Assembly (NCBI RefSeq): GCF_034661175.1
Contig: NZ_CP141058.1
Coordinates: 3,658,001-3,722,000, forward strand
DNA length: 64,000 bases
Direction: 5' to 3'
Origin: Nocardioides renjunii
Lineage (GTDB): Bacteria; Actinomycetota; Actinomycetes; Propionibacteriales; Nocardioidaceae
In this document: in pieces, positions 24,746 through 32,905 of the stretch
Layout: each line of letters opens with the position of its first letter
How positions within the stretch are numbered: the stretch's first letter is position 1
The notes under the pieces: generated by a model
Seen by the model: the letters and a program-made list of their open reading frames with translations, nothing else
Told to the model about the DNA's origin: nothing
Databases searched by the model: none
Program-made: the position numbers and the translations under genes

Positions 24746-27031
24746 ATGCGAAGCACCCGCTGGCGGGTCGTCGTGTCGACGCTCGCCGTCGCCGCCGCGA
24801 CCCTGGCACCACTCACCGCACCGTCCACGTCGACCGCGACCGGTGGCGGCGCACCCGCGATCCCGCCCGACCCCTCCCCCTCGACGCTCGGCCTCGTGCT
24901 CGAGGAGTACGCCCAGCTGCCGGCGTCGACCCCCAACGGCCCGTGGACCGACGTCCGCATCGGCACCCGGCACAACCGGATCAACCACATCGGCGAGCTG
25001 CCCGACGGCTCGGGCCGGCTCTACGTCCCCGACCTCAACGGCAACCTCTACTTCCTCGAGGACCGCCAGCCCTCGGTCTACCTCGACGTCAAGGCGCGGT
25101 TCCCCGAGTTCCTCGCCTGGCGCGGCCTCGGCTCCGGCTTCGGCTTCGTGGCCTTCCACCCGGAGTTCGCCGAGAACGGGAAGTTCTACACGACGCACAC
25201 CGAGAACCCGACGGCTCCCGGCGCACAGACCTACCCGGGCCAGCCGCTCCGCTCCAACGGCGTGCAGAGCGTCGTCACCGAGTGGACCGCGACCGACCCG
25301 TCGGCGGACACCTTCGCCGGCACCAGCCGCGAGCTCTTCCGCTACCGGTTCGCCGGCCAGATCCACGCCATCCAGCAGATCGACTTCAACCCCACCGCCG
25401 AGCCCGGTGACGACGACTACGGCCTGCTCTACCTCGCCGTCGGCGACGGCGGCTACGGCGTGGAGACCGACATCCCGCAGCAGCTCGGCGACCCGTCCGG
25501 CAAGATCCTGCGCATCGACCCCGCCGGCACCGACGCGCCCAACGGCGCGTACGGCATCCCCGACACCAACCCCTGGGTCGGCGAGCCGGGAGCGCTCGGC
25601 GAGATCTGGGCGATCGGCATGCGCGACCCCCACCGCTTCAGCTGGGACGCGGAGGGCAAGCACGACATGTTCGTCGGCCACATCGGCCAGCGCGCCATCG
25701 AGGCCGTCTACGAGGTCGACGCCGGCGACGACTTCGGCTGGCCCGACGTCGAGTCCCGCCTCGACTACCAGAACGACACGCAGTGCCGTCTCGACCCGAT
25801 GACCGCCGAGCAGGCCGCCAAGGGCTACGACTTCCCGGTCGCGTCCTACGCGCACGAGACGCCGGCCAACTGGAGCTGCAACGCCGACTCCGGCCACGCC
25901 ATCTCCGGCGGGCACGTCCACCGCGGCGACCTGCACAGCCTCAAGGGCAAGTACGTCTTCGGCGACCTGGTCAAGGGCGAGGTCTACTACGCCACCGCCA
26001 GCGAGCTGCGCGACGAGTCCGACCGCGAGGCGACGGTCCACGAGCTCCAGCTCTACGACACCTCGGGCACCCGCATGCGGATGTCGGACTTCGTCGGCGA
26101 CGGCCGCGTCGACCTCCGCTTCGGCACCGACTCCGACCGCAGCCTCTACCTGCTGGCCAAGGCCAACGGGAAGATCTGGAAGGTGGTCGACACCCGGCGC
26201 GCGCCGGTCGAGAAGGACGTCGAGCCCGCCCTCGCCGACGACCTCGTGGCGTCGTACGACTTCGAGCACCCCTTCGCCGCCGACGACTCCTACGAGCAGG
26301 ACCAGGGCCCGAGCCGGACGCTGATCCGCCTCGTGAACGGTCGCGACCAGATGCGCGTCAACGACGGGGCCTACCCGGGCTCCAACAACGCGCTGCAGCT
26401 GCACAGCGCCGCGGAGTCGCCCACGGGCGCCCCGTGGAAGGCCGGCATCTACGAGGCCGACGCCGACGGCATGGCCTCGCTGTCCCGCTTCGCCGGCGCC
26501 GAGGGCATCACCGTCATGGGCTGGTTCAAGATGGACGGCACCAACCCCACGCCCGGCTACAACGCCATTGGCCTCGCCGGGATCCTCTCCGGCAACTCCG
26601 ACGGGCACGGTGTGCGCGCGCTGCTCGAGCTGATCCAGGTCAACGGCGAGCTCAAGCTCGTCGCGCTGGGACGCCGCCTCGACACCGGCGCGTCGCAGAC
26701 CTTCGCGGCCTCGGCGCCGTGGCAGCAGCTGCTGCCCGACGGTGAGTGGGTCCACCTCGCGGCGACGTTCGACTACGCCAGGGGCAGGATGGCGCTCTAC
26801 CGCAACGGGCGCGCGGTCGACGGGTTCTACACCAACCCCAACGACCCGTGGGCCGTCGACGGGACGGGCACCTCGCCCACCAACCCGCGCGGCATCAAGA
26901 TCGGTGGCTCGTTCCCGCAGGACGGCACCGAGCGCAACCCCTGCAACTGCCGAATGGACGGCCTGATGTTCCTCGACGACGCGGCCTCCGCGTCCGAGGT
27001 GGCCCGGCAGTACCGCCGCCTGCTCCGCTGA
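24746..27031 (+). CDS. Secreted PQQ-type sugar dehydrogenase with C-terminal LamG domain
   Basis: 761 residues. Signal peptide to about residue 31. Residues about 50-465 are a six-bladed glucose/sorbosone dehydrogenase (GSDH) propeller: NHIGELPDGSGRLYV, GLGSGFGFVAFHPEF, LYLAVGDGGYG, GKILRIDPAG, GMRDPHRFSWD and GHIGQ are conserved, including the catalytic-His region after GFVAFHP. Residues about 500-760 form a LamG-type sandwich (ITVMGWFKMDG ... WVHLAATFDYARGRMALYRNG). The fusion suggests a dehydrogenase anchored to polysaccharide. PQQ synthesis genes are not in the window. It has its own 5' region after the upstream terminator, so it may be transcribed separately but belongs to the same island. 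Confidence 0.88.
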   Translation: MRSTRWRVVVSTLAVAAATLAPLTAPSTSTATGGGAPAIPPDPSPSTLGLVLEEYAQLPASTPNGPWTDVRIGTRHNRINHIGELPDGSGRLYVPDLNGNLYFLEDRQPSVYLDVKARFPEFLAWRGLGSGFGFVAFHPEFAENGKFYTTHTENPTAPGAQTYPGQPLRSNGVQSVVTEWTATDPSADTFAGTSRELFRYRFAGQIHAIQQIDFNPTAEPGDDDYGLLYLAVGDGGYGVETDIPQQLGDPSGKILRIDPAGTDAPNGAYGIPDTNPWVGEPGALGEIWAIGMRDPHRFSWDAEGKHDMFVGHIGQRAIEAVYEVDAGDDFGWPDVESRLDYQNDTQCRLDPMTAEQAAKGYDFPVASYAHETPANWSCNADSGHAISGGHVHRGDLHSLKGKYVFGDLVKGEVYYATASELRDESDREATVHELQLYDTSGTRMRMSDFVGDGRVDLRFGTDSDRSLYLLAKANGKIWKVVDTRRAPVEKDVEPALADDLVASYDFEHPFAADDSYEQDQGPSRTLIRLVNGRDQMRVNDGAYPGSNNALQLHSAAESPTGAPWKAGIYEADADGMASLSRFAGAEGITVMGWFKMDGTNPTPGYNAIGLAGILSGNSDGHGVRALLELIQVNGELKLVALGRRLDTGASQTFAASAPWQQLLPDGEWVHLAATFDYARGRMALYRNGRAVDGFYTNPNDPWAVDGTGTSPTNPRGIKIGGSFPQDGTERNPCNCRMDGLMFLDDAASASEVARQYRRLLR

Positions 27032-27058
27032 CGCGGAGCCGGCTCGCACGACCGAGGG

Positions 27059-27084
27059 CCCCGACCACCTGCTGGTGGTCGGGG
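27059..27084 (+). terminator. Terminator after the sugar dehydrogenase
   Basis: CCCCGACCACC (27059-27069), loop TGCT, GGTGGTCGGGG (27074-27084): an 11-bp perfect stem with a tetraloop, 28 nt after the stop codon, followed by the sequence TCTTC. Confidence 0.75.
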
Positions 27085-27107
27085 TCTTCGGGGTCTTCGG
27101 GGTCTTC
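27081..27107 (+). repeat. Three tandem 9-bp units GGGGTCTTC
   Basis: GGGGTCTTC at 27081, 27090 and 27099, then a diverged GGGGTGTGG. The first unit overlaps the terminator stem, so the repeat may have grown by slippage from it. Confidence 0.8.
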
Positions 27108-27209
27108 GGGGTGTGGGGGCGGGGGGCGGGCGGGCGACGGCGGGGCGGGCGGCCGGCAGGCGGCGTACGGGCGACGGCGTACGAGCGACGGCGTACGGCT
27201 GCCCCGGAG

Positions 27210-27287
27210 GAGCGCGGAAGATCGAAATCACGTGGTGGCTCGGATCTTCCGCGTTGTCACGGGAGTCACCGGATATCCGGTGACTCC
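27210..27287 (+). repeat. 78-bp composite palindromic element, copy C
   Basis: Hairpin part 27210-27253 (11-bp perfect arms CGCGGAAGATC and GATCTTCCGCG), 8-nt spacer TTGTCACG, 26-bp palindrome 27262-27287 (half-site GGAGTCACCGGAT). Relative to copies A and B the palindrome has one C-to-A and the matching G-to-T change, so perfect symmetry is kept. Confidence 0.9.
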
Positions 27288-27395
27288 AGACGGTCCGGGG
27301 CTCGGCCTGGCCCGCCAAGGCCTCGCCAGCCGTCGCGGCGGTGCTTTGCACCCGAGTTCCGTACTGAGAGGTGGAGATCTCTACCTGTAGGCACG

Positions 27396-27421
27396 GCGGT
27401 CACCGGATATCCGGGGACTCC
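27396..27421 (+). repeat. Decayed copy D of the 26-bp palindrome
   Basis: The right half CCGGATATCCGGGGACTCC matches copies A and B, while the left end reads GCGGTCA and no longer pairs fully. No matching 44-nt hairpin precedes it; a different near-palindrome sits at 27370-27387. Confidence 0.7.
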
Positions 27422-27461
27422 AGCCACCGCCACCCCGTGGGCGAGGGCCCGACCCCCACCC

Positions 27462-28967
27462 TCACCCGCAGGCAGGAGCGGGAGGCAGGGGCGCGGGTAC
27501 GCCGATCGCCGGCATCCCGAGCCCCACAGAGGCCGGGGCGGCGGGCGGGGCGGACGTACGCCGCTCCCAGGCGTCGCCGGCGCGCGTGCGGCGTACGGAC
27601 CGGACCGGGCCGTCGGCGACGAGGTGGTGGGGCGCGGCGTAGGTGACGTCGACGCTCACCATGTCACCGGGACGCACGGAGTCGGCGTCGACCTCGGAGA
27701 AGTCGGCGGCGAAGTGCACCAACCGGTTGTCGCGGGCACGGCCCGAGAGGCGGTGGGTCGCGGCGTCCTTGCGGCCCTCGCCCTCGGCGACCATCAGCTC
27801 GAGCGTCCGGCCGACGAGGCGCTTGCTCTCCGCCCACGCGATCTCGTCGACGACCTCGACGAGGCGCAGGTAGCGGTCCTTGACGACGTCCGGGGGCACC
27901 CGGTCCTCGAGGACCGCGGCGGGGGTGCCGGGGCGCTTGGAGTACTGGAAGGTGAAGGCGGCGGAGAAGCGGGCCGCGCGGACGACGTCGAGGGTGGCCT
28001 GGAAGTCCTCCTCGGTCTCGCCGGGGAACCCCACGATGATGTCGGTGGTGATCGCGGCGTCGGGGATGGCGGCGCGGACGCGCTCGATGATGCCGAGGTA
28101 CTTCGAGCGGCGGTAGGACCGGCGCATGTCGCGCAGCACCTTGTCCGAGCCCGACTGCAGCGGCATGTGCAGCGACGGCATCACGTTGGGCGTCTCGGCC
28201 ATCGCCTCGATGACGTCGTCGGTGAACTCAGCCGGGTGCGGGGAGGTGAAGCGCACCCGCTCCAGGCCCTCGACCGACCCGCAGGCGCGCAGCAGCTTGG
28301 AGAACGCCTGGCGGTCGCCGAACTCGACGCCGTAGGCGTTGACGTTCTGGCCGAGCAGGGTGATCTCGGTGACGCCCTCGGCGACCAGCGCCTCGACCTC
28401 GGCGAGGATCTCGCCGGGGCGGCGGTCCTTCTCCTTGCCGCGCAGCGCGGGGACGATGCAGAACGTGCAGGTGTTGTTGCACCCGACGGAGATCGACACC
28501 CAGGCGGCGTACGCCGACTCGCGCTTGGTCGGCAGCGTCGAGGGGAACACCGACAGCGACTCCAGGATCTCGACCTGGGCCTCCTCCTGCACGCGCGCGC
28601 GCTCGAGCAGGACCGGCAGCGAGCCGATGTTGTGGGTGCCGAAGACGACGTCGACCCACGGGGCCTTCGTCGTGATCGTCTCGCGGTCCTTCTGCGCCAG
28701 GCAGCCGCCGACGGCGATCTGCATGCCGGGCGTCACCGCCTTGACCGACGCCAGCTGGCCGAGGTTGCCGTAGAGCTTGTTGTCGGCGTTCTCCCGCACC
28801 GCGCACGTGTTGAAGACGACCACGTCGGCCTGCTGGTCGGTGCCCGCGCGGACGTAGCCCGCGTCCTCCAGCAGCCCGCTCAGCCGCTCGGAGTCGTGGA
28901 CGTTCATCTGGCAGCCGTGCGTCTTCACCTGGTAGGTGCGCTTGGAGGCCTCGGTGGCGGTGCTCAT
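27462..28967 (-). CDS. miaB: tRNA-2-methylthio-N6-dimethylallyladenosine synthase
   Basis: Radical-SAM methylthiotransferase that adds the methylthio group to dimethylallyl-A37 made by MiaA. 501 residues. The N-terminal MTTase domain carries Cys in THGCQMN (residue 19), FNTCAVR near 52 and GGCLAQ near 87; the radical-SAM cluster is [12 protein letters not shown] (CxxxCxxC, near 161-168). The TRAM domain follows after about residue 380. ATG at 28967; TACCCT lies 9 nt upstream. Conserved position between gluABCD and miaA in actinobacteria, though here both intervals carry extra genes. Confidence 0.97.
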   Translation of the reverse strand: MSTATEASKRTYQVKTHGCQMNVHDSERLSGLLEDAGYVRAGTDQQADVVVFNTCAVRENADNKLYGNLGQLASVKAVTPGMQIAVGGCLAQKDRETITTKAPWVDVVFGTHNIGSLPVLLERARVQEEAQVEILESLSVFPSTLPTKRESAYAAWVSISVGCNNTCTFCIVPALRGKEKDRRPGEILAEVEALVAEGVTEITLLGQNVNAYGVEFGDRQAFSKLLRACGSVEGLERVRFTSPHPAEFTDDVIEAMAETPNVMPSLHMPLQSGSDKVLRDMRRSYRRSKYLGIIERVRAAIPDAAITTDIIVGFPGETEEDFQATLDVVRAARFSAAFTFQYSKRPGTPAAVLEDRVPPDVVKDRYLRLVEVVDEIAWAESKRLVGRTLELMVAEGEGRKDAATHRLSGRARDNRLVHFAADFSEVDADSVRPGDMVSVDVTYAAPHHLVADGPVRSVRRTRAGDAWERRTSAPPAAPASVGLGMPAIGVPAPLPPAPACG

Positions 28968-29250
28968 GACGGGTCAAGGGTACGGCGGCGGGCCGGGGCC
29001 GCCCGAATCGCACGCCCGGCCTCCACGTCGCTGGAGGTCCGGGCTCAGCCTCGCGGGCCACCTCGGACAAACCTCCCCCTAGCCCGTCCGGGCCATTTCT
29101 GTGGACCGATCGAGTGGTTCACCGCCGCAGCCGATGTTCTTGCCACGCGACTGCTCCAAGATCGCCCACGTCATCCACAAATCGGTAACACTGGGGTTCC
29201 TCCGCTCGACTCGGCATCGCGGGAGCCAGCTCAGTCACGGAGGGGAAGTC

Positions 29251-30519
29251 ATGCAGATCGGCAGCGCACTTGATCGTTCCAAGTCCGTCCGCACCCTCGG
29301 CCGGGGGTTGTCCGCGCTGATTGTTACCGTCCTATTCCTCGGCCTCGTGCCGGCCACCGCTCAGGCCACCACCCAGGCCACCACTCAGGCCACCGCCCAG
29401 GGCGCGGCCCAGGCCAAGCGGGCGGGCACCGTCCGCGGCACCCTCGCGTCCCTCCCGCCGATCGTGCAGCCCGGCGCCTCCGCCGCGGCCCCGCAGGACA
29501 CCGGCAGCCTGATCGCCACCTTCGCACCGCCCCACCCCGGCGGCAGGGTCACGCTCGAGCGGAAGACCTCCCGTGGCTGGAAGGTCGAGGCCACCGCCGT
29601 CGAGGACGCCTGGGGCTCCGCGGCCTTCTCCCCCCGCCGCGGCACCTACCGCGCCCGCACCACCTCCTCGGGCCGCACGTGGACCACCGGCACGGTCACC
29701 ACCGACCGGTGGACCCCCGAGTTCGAGGACACGTTCTCGGGCGCCTCGCTCGACTCCTCGGTGTGGAACGACCAGCGTCGCGAGCACGAGAGCGTCTACG
29801 CCCCGCGCACCTGCGCCCGCGTCGACGCCGCGGCCCGCCGGGTGCAGGGCGGCGTGCTCCACCTCGGTGTCGCCGATGATCCCGCCCGGGCCGGCATGCC
29901 GTGCCCGTACACGAGCAACGGCGTGGCCGGCACCAGCCGCTACCTGCTCAACAGCCAGGTCGCCACCGAGCACACCCGCTCGTTCCGCCACGGCATCGTC
30001 GCCGCCCGCATCAAGCCGCAGCGCGCGAAGGGGATGCACTCCGGCTTCTGGCTCCTCCCCAGCGGCACGACGTACGTCGACGGCGCACCCGCGCAGGGCA
30101 CCGAGATCGACGTGATGGAGTTCTTCGGCGAGAACGGCCGCGGCACCGAGGCCATCGGCTCGCACGTCCACTACTACGAGGCCAACTGGGAGAAGGTCAG
30201 CCTCGGCGACTACTTCCCCAGCACGCGTCGCTCGCTCGGCAAGGGCCGCAGCTGGTGGGACGAGTTCCACGTCTTCTCGGTCGAGTGGACCGATCGCGAG
30301 TACGTCTTCCGCATCGACGGCCGCGAGTACTACCGCGAGGCCAAGGCCGTCTCCCAGGTCCCGCAGTACCTGGTCCTGTCCAACCTCACCTCCGACTACG
30401 AGCTCGACGAGCTCACCGCCGACGAGCTGGGCGACACCGCCCAGGTCGACTGGGTCCGCGTCTTCGACGCCACCTCGCATGAGGCGTCCAAGGTGTCGGT
30501 GGGCCGCACGGCTCACTGA
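29251..30519 (+). CDS. Secreted glycoside hydrolase family 16 protein
   Basis: 422 residues. Signal peptide (RSKSVRTLGRGLSALIVTVLFLG, cleavage near 38) is followed by a short A-T-T-Q repeat coded by 12-bp tandem units, a small beta domain of about 100 residues (GGRVTLERKTSRGWKVEATA), then the GH16 lectin-like catalytic domain. The active-site ExDxxE motif is GTEIDVMEFFG (Glu285, Asp287, Glu290). GGAGGGG precedes ATG 29251, which is chosen over an upstream ATG at 29101. Likely hydrolyses beta-1,3 or mixed beta-glucans outside the cell; exact substrate is not readable. Sits between miaB and gluABCD. Confidence 0.9.
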   Translation: MQIGSALDRSKSVRTLGRGLSALIVTVLFLGLVPATAQATTQATTQATAQGAAQAKRAGTVRGTLASLPPIVQPGASAAAPQDTGSLIATFAPPHPGGRVTLERKTSRGWKVEATAVEDAWGSAAFSPRRGTYRARTTSSGRTWTTGTVTTDRWTPEFEDTFSGASLDSSVWNDQRREHESVYAPRTCARVDAAARRVQGGVLHLGVADDPARAGMPCPYTSNGVAGTSRYLLNSQVATEHTRSFRHGIVAARIKPQRAKGMHSGFWLLPSGTTYVDGAPAQGTEIDVMEFFGENGRGTEAIGSHVHYYEANWEKVSLGDYFPSTRRSLGKGRSWWDEFHVFSVEWTDREYVFRIDGREYYREAKAVSQVPQYLVLSNLTSDYELDELTADELGDTAQVDWVRVFDATSHEASKVSVGRTAH

Positions 30520-30539
30520 GCCGGGTGCGGCCGGGCGCC

Positions 30540-30545
30540 TAGGCT
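30540..30545 (+). promoter_or_regulatory. Candidate -10 box, leaderless 2H gene
   Basis: TAGGCT ends 7 nt before the ATG at 30553 and no ribosome site is present, a pattern shared with the genes at 11235, 31110, 51499 and 61255. No -35 consensus seen. Confidence 0.35.
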
Positions 30546-30552
30546 CCAGCCC

Positions 30553-31050
30553 ATGCCTCGCCTGCACGCGCTGGAGCTGCTGCCCGACGACGCCGGCCAC
30601 GACGTCGTACGCCGCGACTGGCAGGCGCTGCGCGACGCCGGGCTGCCCTCGCAGCTCGACCACCGCGGTGCGACCAACAGCCCGCACGTGACGGTGGTGG
30701 CCGCGCCGGTGCTGCGGGCAGAGGACCAGCAGGAGGCGTACGACCTCCTCGGCCCGCTGCTCCCGACGGGGGCACGGGCGGCGGGGATCGCCCTGCTCGG
30801 CGGCAGGCGGGTGACGCTCGTGCGGCTGGTCGAGGTGCCGGACACCGTCGCGCGAGCCGTGCTCGAGCTGCGCGCACGGGTCGCCGACGTGCAGCACCCG
30901 GGATGGCTGCCCCACGTCACCCTGGCCCGCCGGATGGACCGCTCCGACGTGTCGCGCGCCCTCGAGGTGCTGGGCCACGACGACGTGGTGATCACCCTCA
31001 CGACGCTGCGCCGGTGGGACCCGGACGCCGGAATCGTCACCACTTCGTGA
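30553..31050 (+). CDS. 2'-5' RNA ligase family (2H phosphoesterase) protein
   Basis: 165 residues. Both HxT motifs of the 2H fold are present: SPHVTVV (residues about 43-49) and LPHVTLARR (about 121-129), so phosphodiesterase activity on 2',3'-cyclic or 2'-5' linked nucleotides is likely. ATG at 30553. No neighbouring RNA repair genes; it lies between the GH16 gene and gluABCD on the same strand. Physiological substrate unknown. Confidence 0.87.
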   Translation: MPRLHALELLPDDAGHDVVRRDWQALRDAGLPSQLDHRGATNSPHVTVVAAPVLRAEDQQEAYDLLGPLLPTGARAAGIALLGGRRVTLVRLVEVPDTVARAVLELRARVADVQHPGWLPHVTLARRMDRSDVSRALEVLGHDDVVITLTTLRRWDPDAGIVTTS

Positions 31051-31097
31051 TGGCCCGTCCGGGCCGGGCCGCATGGCCCGAACGGTCCACCTGTGGA

Positions 31098-31103
31098 TAG
31101 GTT
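31098..31103 (+). promoter_or_regulatory. Candidate -10 box of gluABCD
   Basis: TAGGTT ends 6 nt before the gluA ATG (31110). No ribosome site lies between, suggesting a leaderless gluA mRNA. No good -35 box is visible. Confidence 0.4.
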
Positions 31104-31109
31104 GCGCCT

Positions 31110-31886
31110 ATGACCGCGCAGGAAACGGCCCCCGTCAGCGCCGGCAGGGGCGAGCCGCTCGTCGTGCTCGACGGTGTGCAGAAGCACTTCGGACAGCTCC
31201 ACGCACTCAAGGACATCGAGCTCACCGTGAAGCGGGGCGAGGTCGTCGTCGTCATCGGGCCGTCCGGCTCGGGCAAGTCGACGCTGTGCCGCACCATCAA
31301 CCGGCTCGAGACCGTCGACGAGGGCACCATCACCCTCGACGGCAAGCCGCTACCGCAGGAGGGCAAGGCGCTCGCCGCCCTGCGTGCCGAGGTCGGCATG
31401 GTCTTCCAGAGCTTCAACCTGTTCGCCCACAAGACGATCCTCGAGAACGTCACCCTCGGCCCCATCAAGGTCCGGGGCATCAAGAAGGACGAGGCCGAGC
31501 GGAAGGCCCGCGAGCTGCTGGACCGGGTCGGCGTCGGGCACCAGGCCGAGAAGTACCCCGCCCAGCTCTCCGGCGGCCAGCAGCAGCGCGTCGCGATCGC
31601 CCGCGCGCTGGCGATGGACCCCAAGGTGATGCTCTTCGACGAGCCCACCTCGGCGCTCGACCCGGAGATGATCAAGGAGGTCCTCGACGTCATGGTCGAC
31701 CTCGCGCAGCAGGGCATGACGATGGTCGTGGTGACCCACGAGATGGGCTTCGCCCGCACCGCGGCCGACCGCGTGGTCTTCATGGCCGACGGCGCCATCG
31801 TCGAGGAGGGCACCCCCGAGGAGTTCTTCACCAACCCGCGCTCGGACCGCGCCAAGGACTTCCTCGGCAAGATCCTCAAGCACTAG
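31110..31886 (+). CDS. gluA: Glutamate ABC transporter ATP-binding protein
   Basis: 258-residue ATPase of the polar amino acid uptake (GlnQ/GluA) family. Walker [10 protein letters not shown] near residue 51, Q-loop [12 protein letters not shown] near 94, signature [15 protein letters not shown] near 152, Walker [14 protein letters not shown] near 172, switch [10 protein letters not shown] near 207. First gene of gluABCD, which imports glutamate in Corynebacterium and relatives. Conserved location beside miaB supports the glutamate assignment over other polar amino acids. Confidence 0.93.
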   Translation: MTAQETAPVSAGRGEPLVVLDGVQKHFGQLHALKDIELTVKRGEVVVVIGPSGSGKSTLCRTINRLETVDEGTITLDGKPLPQEGKALAALRAEVGMVFQSFNLFAHKTILENVTLGPIKVRGIKKDEAERKARELLDRVGVGHQAEKYPAQLSGGQQQRVAIARALAMDPKVMLFDEPTSALDPEMIKEVLDVMVDLAQQGMTMVVVTHEMGFARTAADRVVFMADGAIVEEGTPEEFFTNPRSDRAKDFLGKILKH

Positions 31887-31932
31887 AGCCGTCCGAGACA
31901 CGATTCCCGCACCACAGACAAGGGAGATGCAG

Positions 31933-32823
31933 ATGCGATTCATCCGAACCAAGGCCGTCGTCGCGACGGCCGGACTGGCGCTCGCGCTGGCGGCCTGCGG
32001 CGACGCCGGTGATGACGGCGGCGAGGCCCCCGAGGTCGAGGTCGCCGACAACGCCGCCGACGAGTTCGACGACGGCACGGCGATGAAGGAGTTCGCCGAG
32101 TCCGGCGAGATCACCATCGGCGTCAAGTACGACCAGCCCGGCATCGGGTTCAAGGGCGCGACCGACGACATGCCGGTGGGCTTCGACCCCGAGATCGGCA
32201 AGATCCTCGCGGCCGACCTCGGCATCGCGCCGGAGGACATCACGTGGAAGGAGACGATCTCCGACAACCGCGAGCCGTTCCTCCAGGAGGGCGAGGTCGA
32301 CCTCGTCATCGCCTCCTACTCGATCACCGACGAGCGTCGCCAGGTCGTCGGCCAGGCCGGCCCCTACTACGTCACGGGCCAGCAGCTCCTCGTCGCCGCG
32401 GACAGTGACATCGAGTCCCTCGAGGACGTCGCCGGCACCGAGGTCTGCTCCGTGACCGGCTCGACCTCGCTGGAGAACATCAAGGCCGAGGGCGCGAAGC
32501 CCCGCGGGTTCGACACCTACTCCGAGTGCGTCGACCAGGTGCTCAGCGGCACGGTGGACGCCATGACGACCGACGGCGCGATCCTGCTCGGCTACGCCGC
32601 CGAGAACCCCGACGAGCTCAAGGTCGTCGTAGAGCCGTTCTCCGAGGAGCGCTACGGCGTCGGCTACAGCCTCGACAAGCCGGAGATGTGCGAGTGGATC
32701 GTCGACACGCTGACCGAGGCGCAGGAGGAGGGCACCTGGGACGACGCCTTCGCGGCCACCCTGGGGCAGTCGGGCGTGGAGACGCCCGAGCCCCCGGCCA
32801 TGGACGAGTGCCCGGCCGCCTGA
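31933..32823 (+). CDS. gluB: Glutamate ABC transporter substrate-binding lipoprotein
   Basis: 296 residues. Of two ATGs (31927 and 31933) the second is chosen because AGGGAG ends 6 nt before it, whereas it touches the first. Signal peptide MRFIRTKAVVATAGLALALAAC with the lipobox Cys near 22. SBP_bac_3 fold: ITIGVKYDQPGIGFK, GFDPEIGKILAADLG and VDLVIASYSITDERR are typical of glutamate/glutamine binding proteins. The mature N terminus is acidic (D, E rich). A stable hairpin follows the gene. Confidence 0.93.
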   Translation: MRFIRTKAVVATAGLALALAACGDAGDDGGEAPEVEVADNAADEFDDGTAMKEFAESGEITIGVKYDQPGIGFKGATDDMPVGFDPEIGKILAADLGIAPEDITWKETISDNREPFLQEGEVDLVIASYSITDERRQVVGQAGPYYVTGQQLLVAADSDIESLEDVAGTEVCSVTGSTSLENIKAEGAKPRGFDTYSECVDQVLSGTVDAMTTDGAILLGYAAENPDELKVVVEPFSEERYGVGYSLDKPEMCEWIVDTLTEAQEEGTWDDAFAATLGQSGVETPEPPAMDECPAA

Positions 32824-32853
32824 CCTCGCTCCACCACCCCACCTGATCGGGAC

Positions 32854-32879
32854 GCCGGCGGGCCCTTCGGCCCGCCGGC
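32854..32879 (+). other. Intercistronic hairpin between gluB and gluC
   Basis: GCCGGCGGGCC (32854-32864), loop CTTC, GGCCCGCCGGC (32869-32879): 11-bp perfect GC stem. No T-run follows. Its place after the binding-protein gene is typical of elements that protect the upstream message or thin out transcription into permease genes, giving excess binding protein. Confidence 0.65.
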
Positions 32880-32905
32880 TTCTCGCAGAGAGGAGTCCTC
32901 CGCCC

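Larger units (their letters stand above)
27032..27461. other. 430-bp convergent intergenic region rich in repeats
   Basis: No gene is supported here. It holds a terminator (27059-27084), a 9-bp tandem repeat, a short GCGACGGCGTACG-type repeat (27165-27200), composite element copy C (27210-27287), a near-palindrome AGGTGGAGATCTCTACCT (27370-27387) and a decayed half of the 26-bp palindrome (27396-27421). Confidence 0.85.

Noticed and set aside
27081..27200. CRISPR-like or minisatellite array
   Set aside because: Units of 9 and about 14 bp without spacers; simple tandem repeats next to a terminator.
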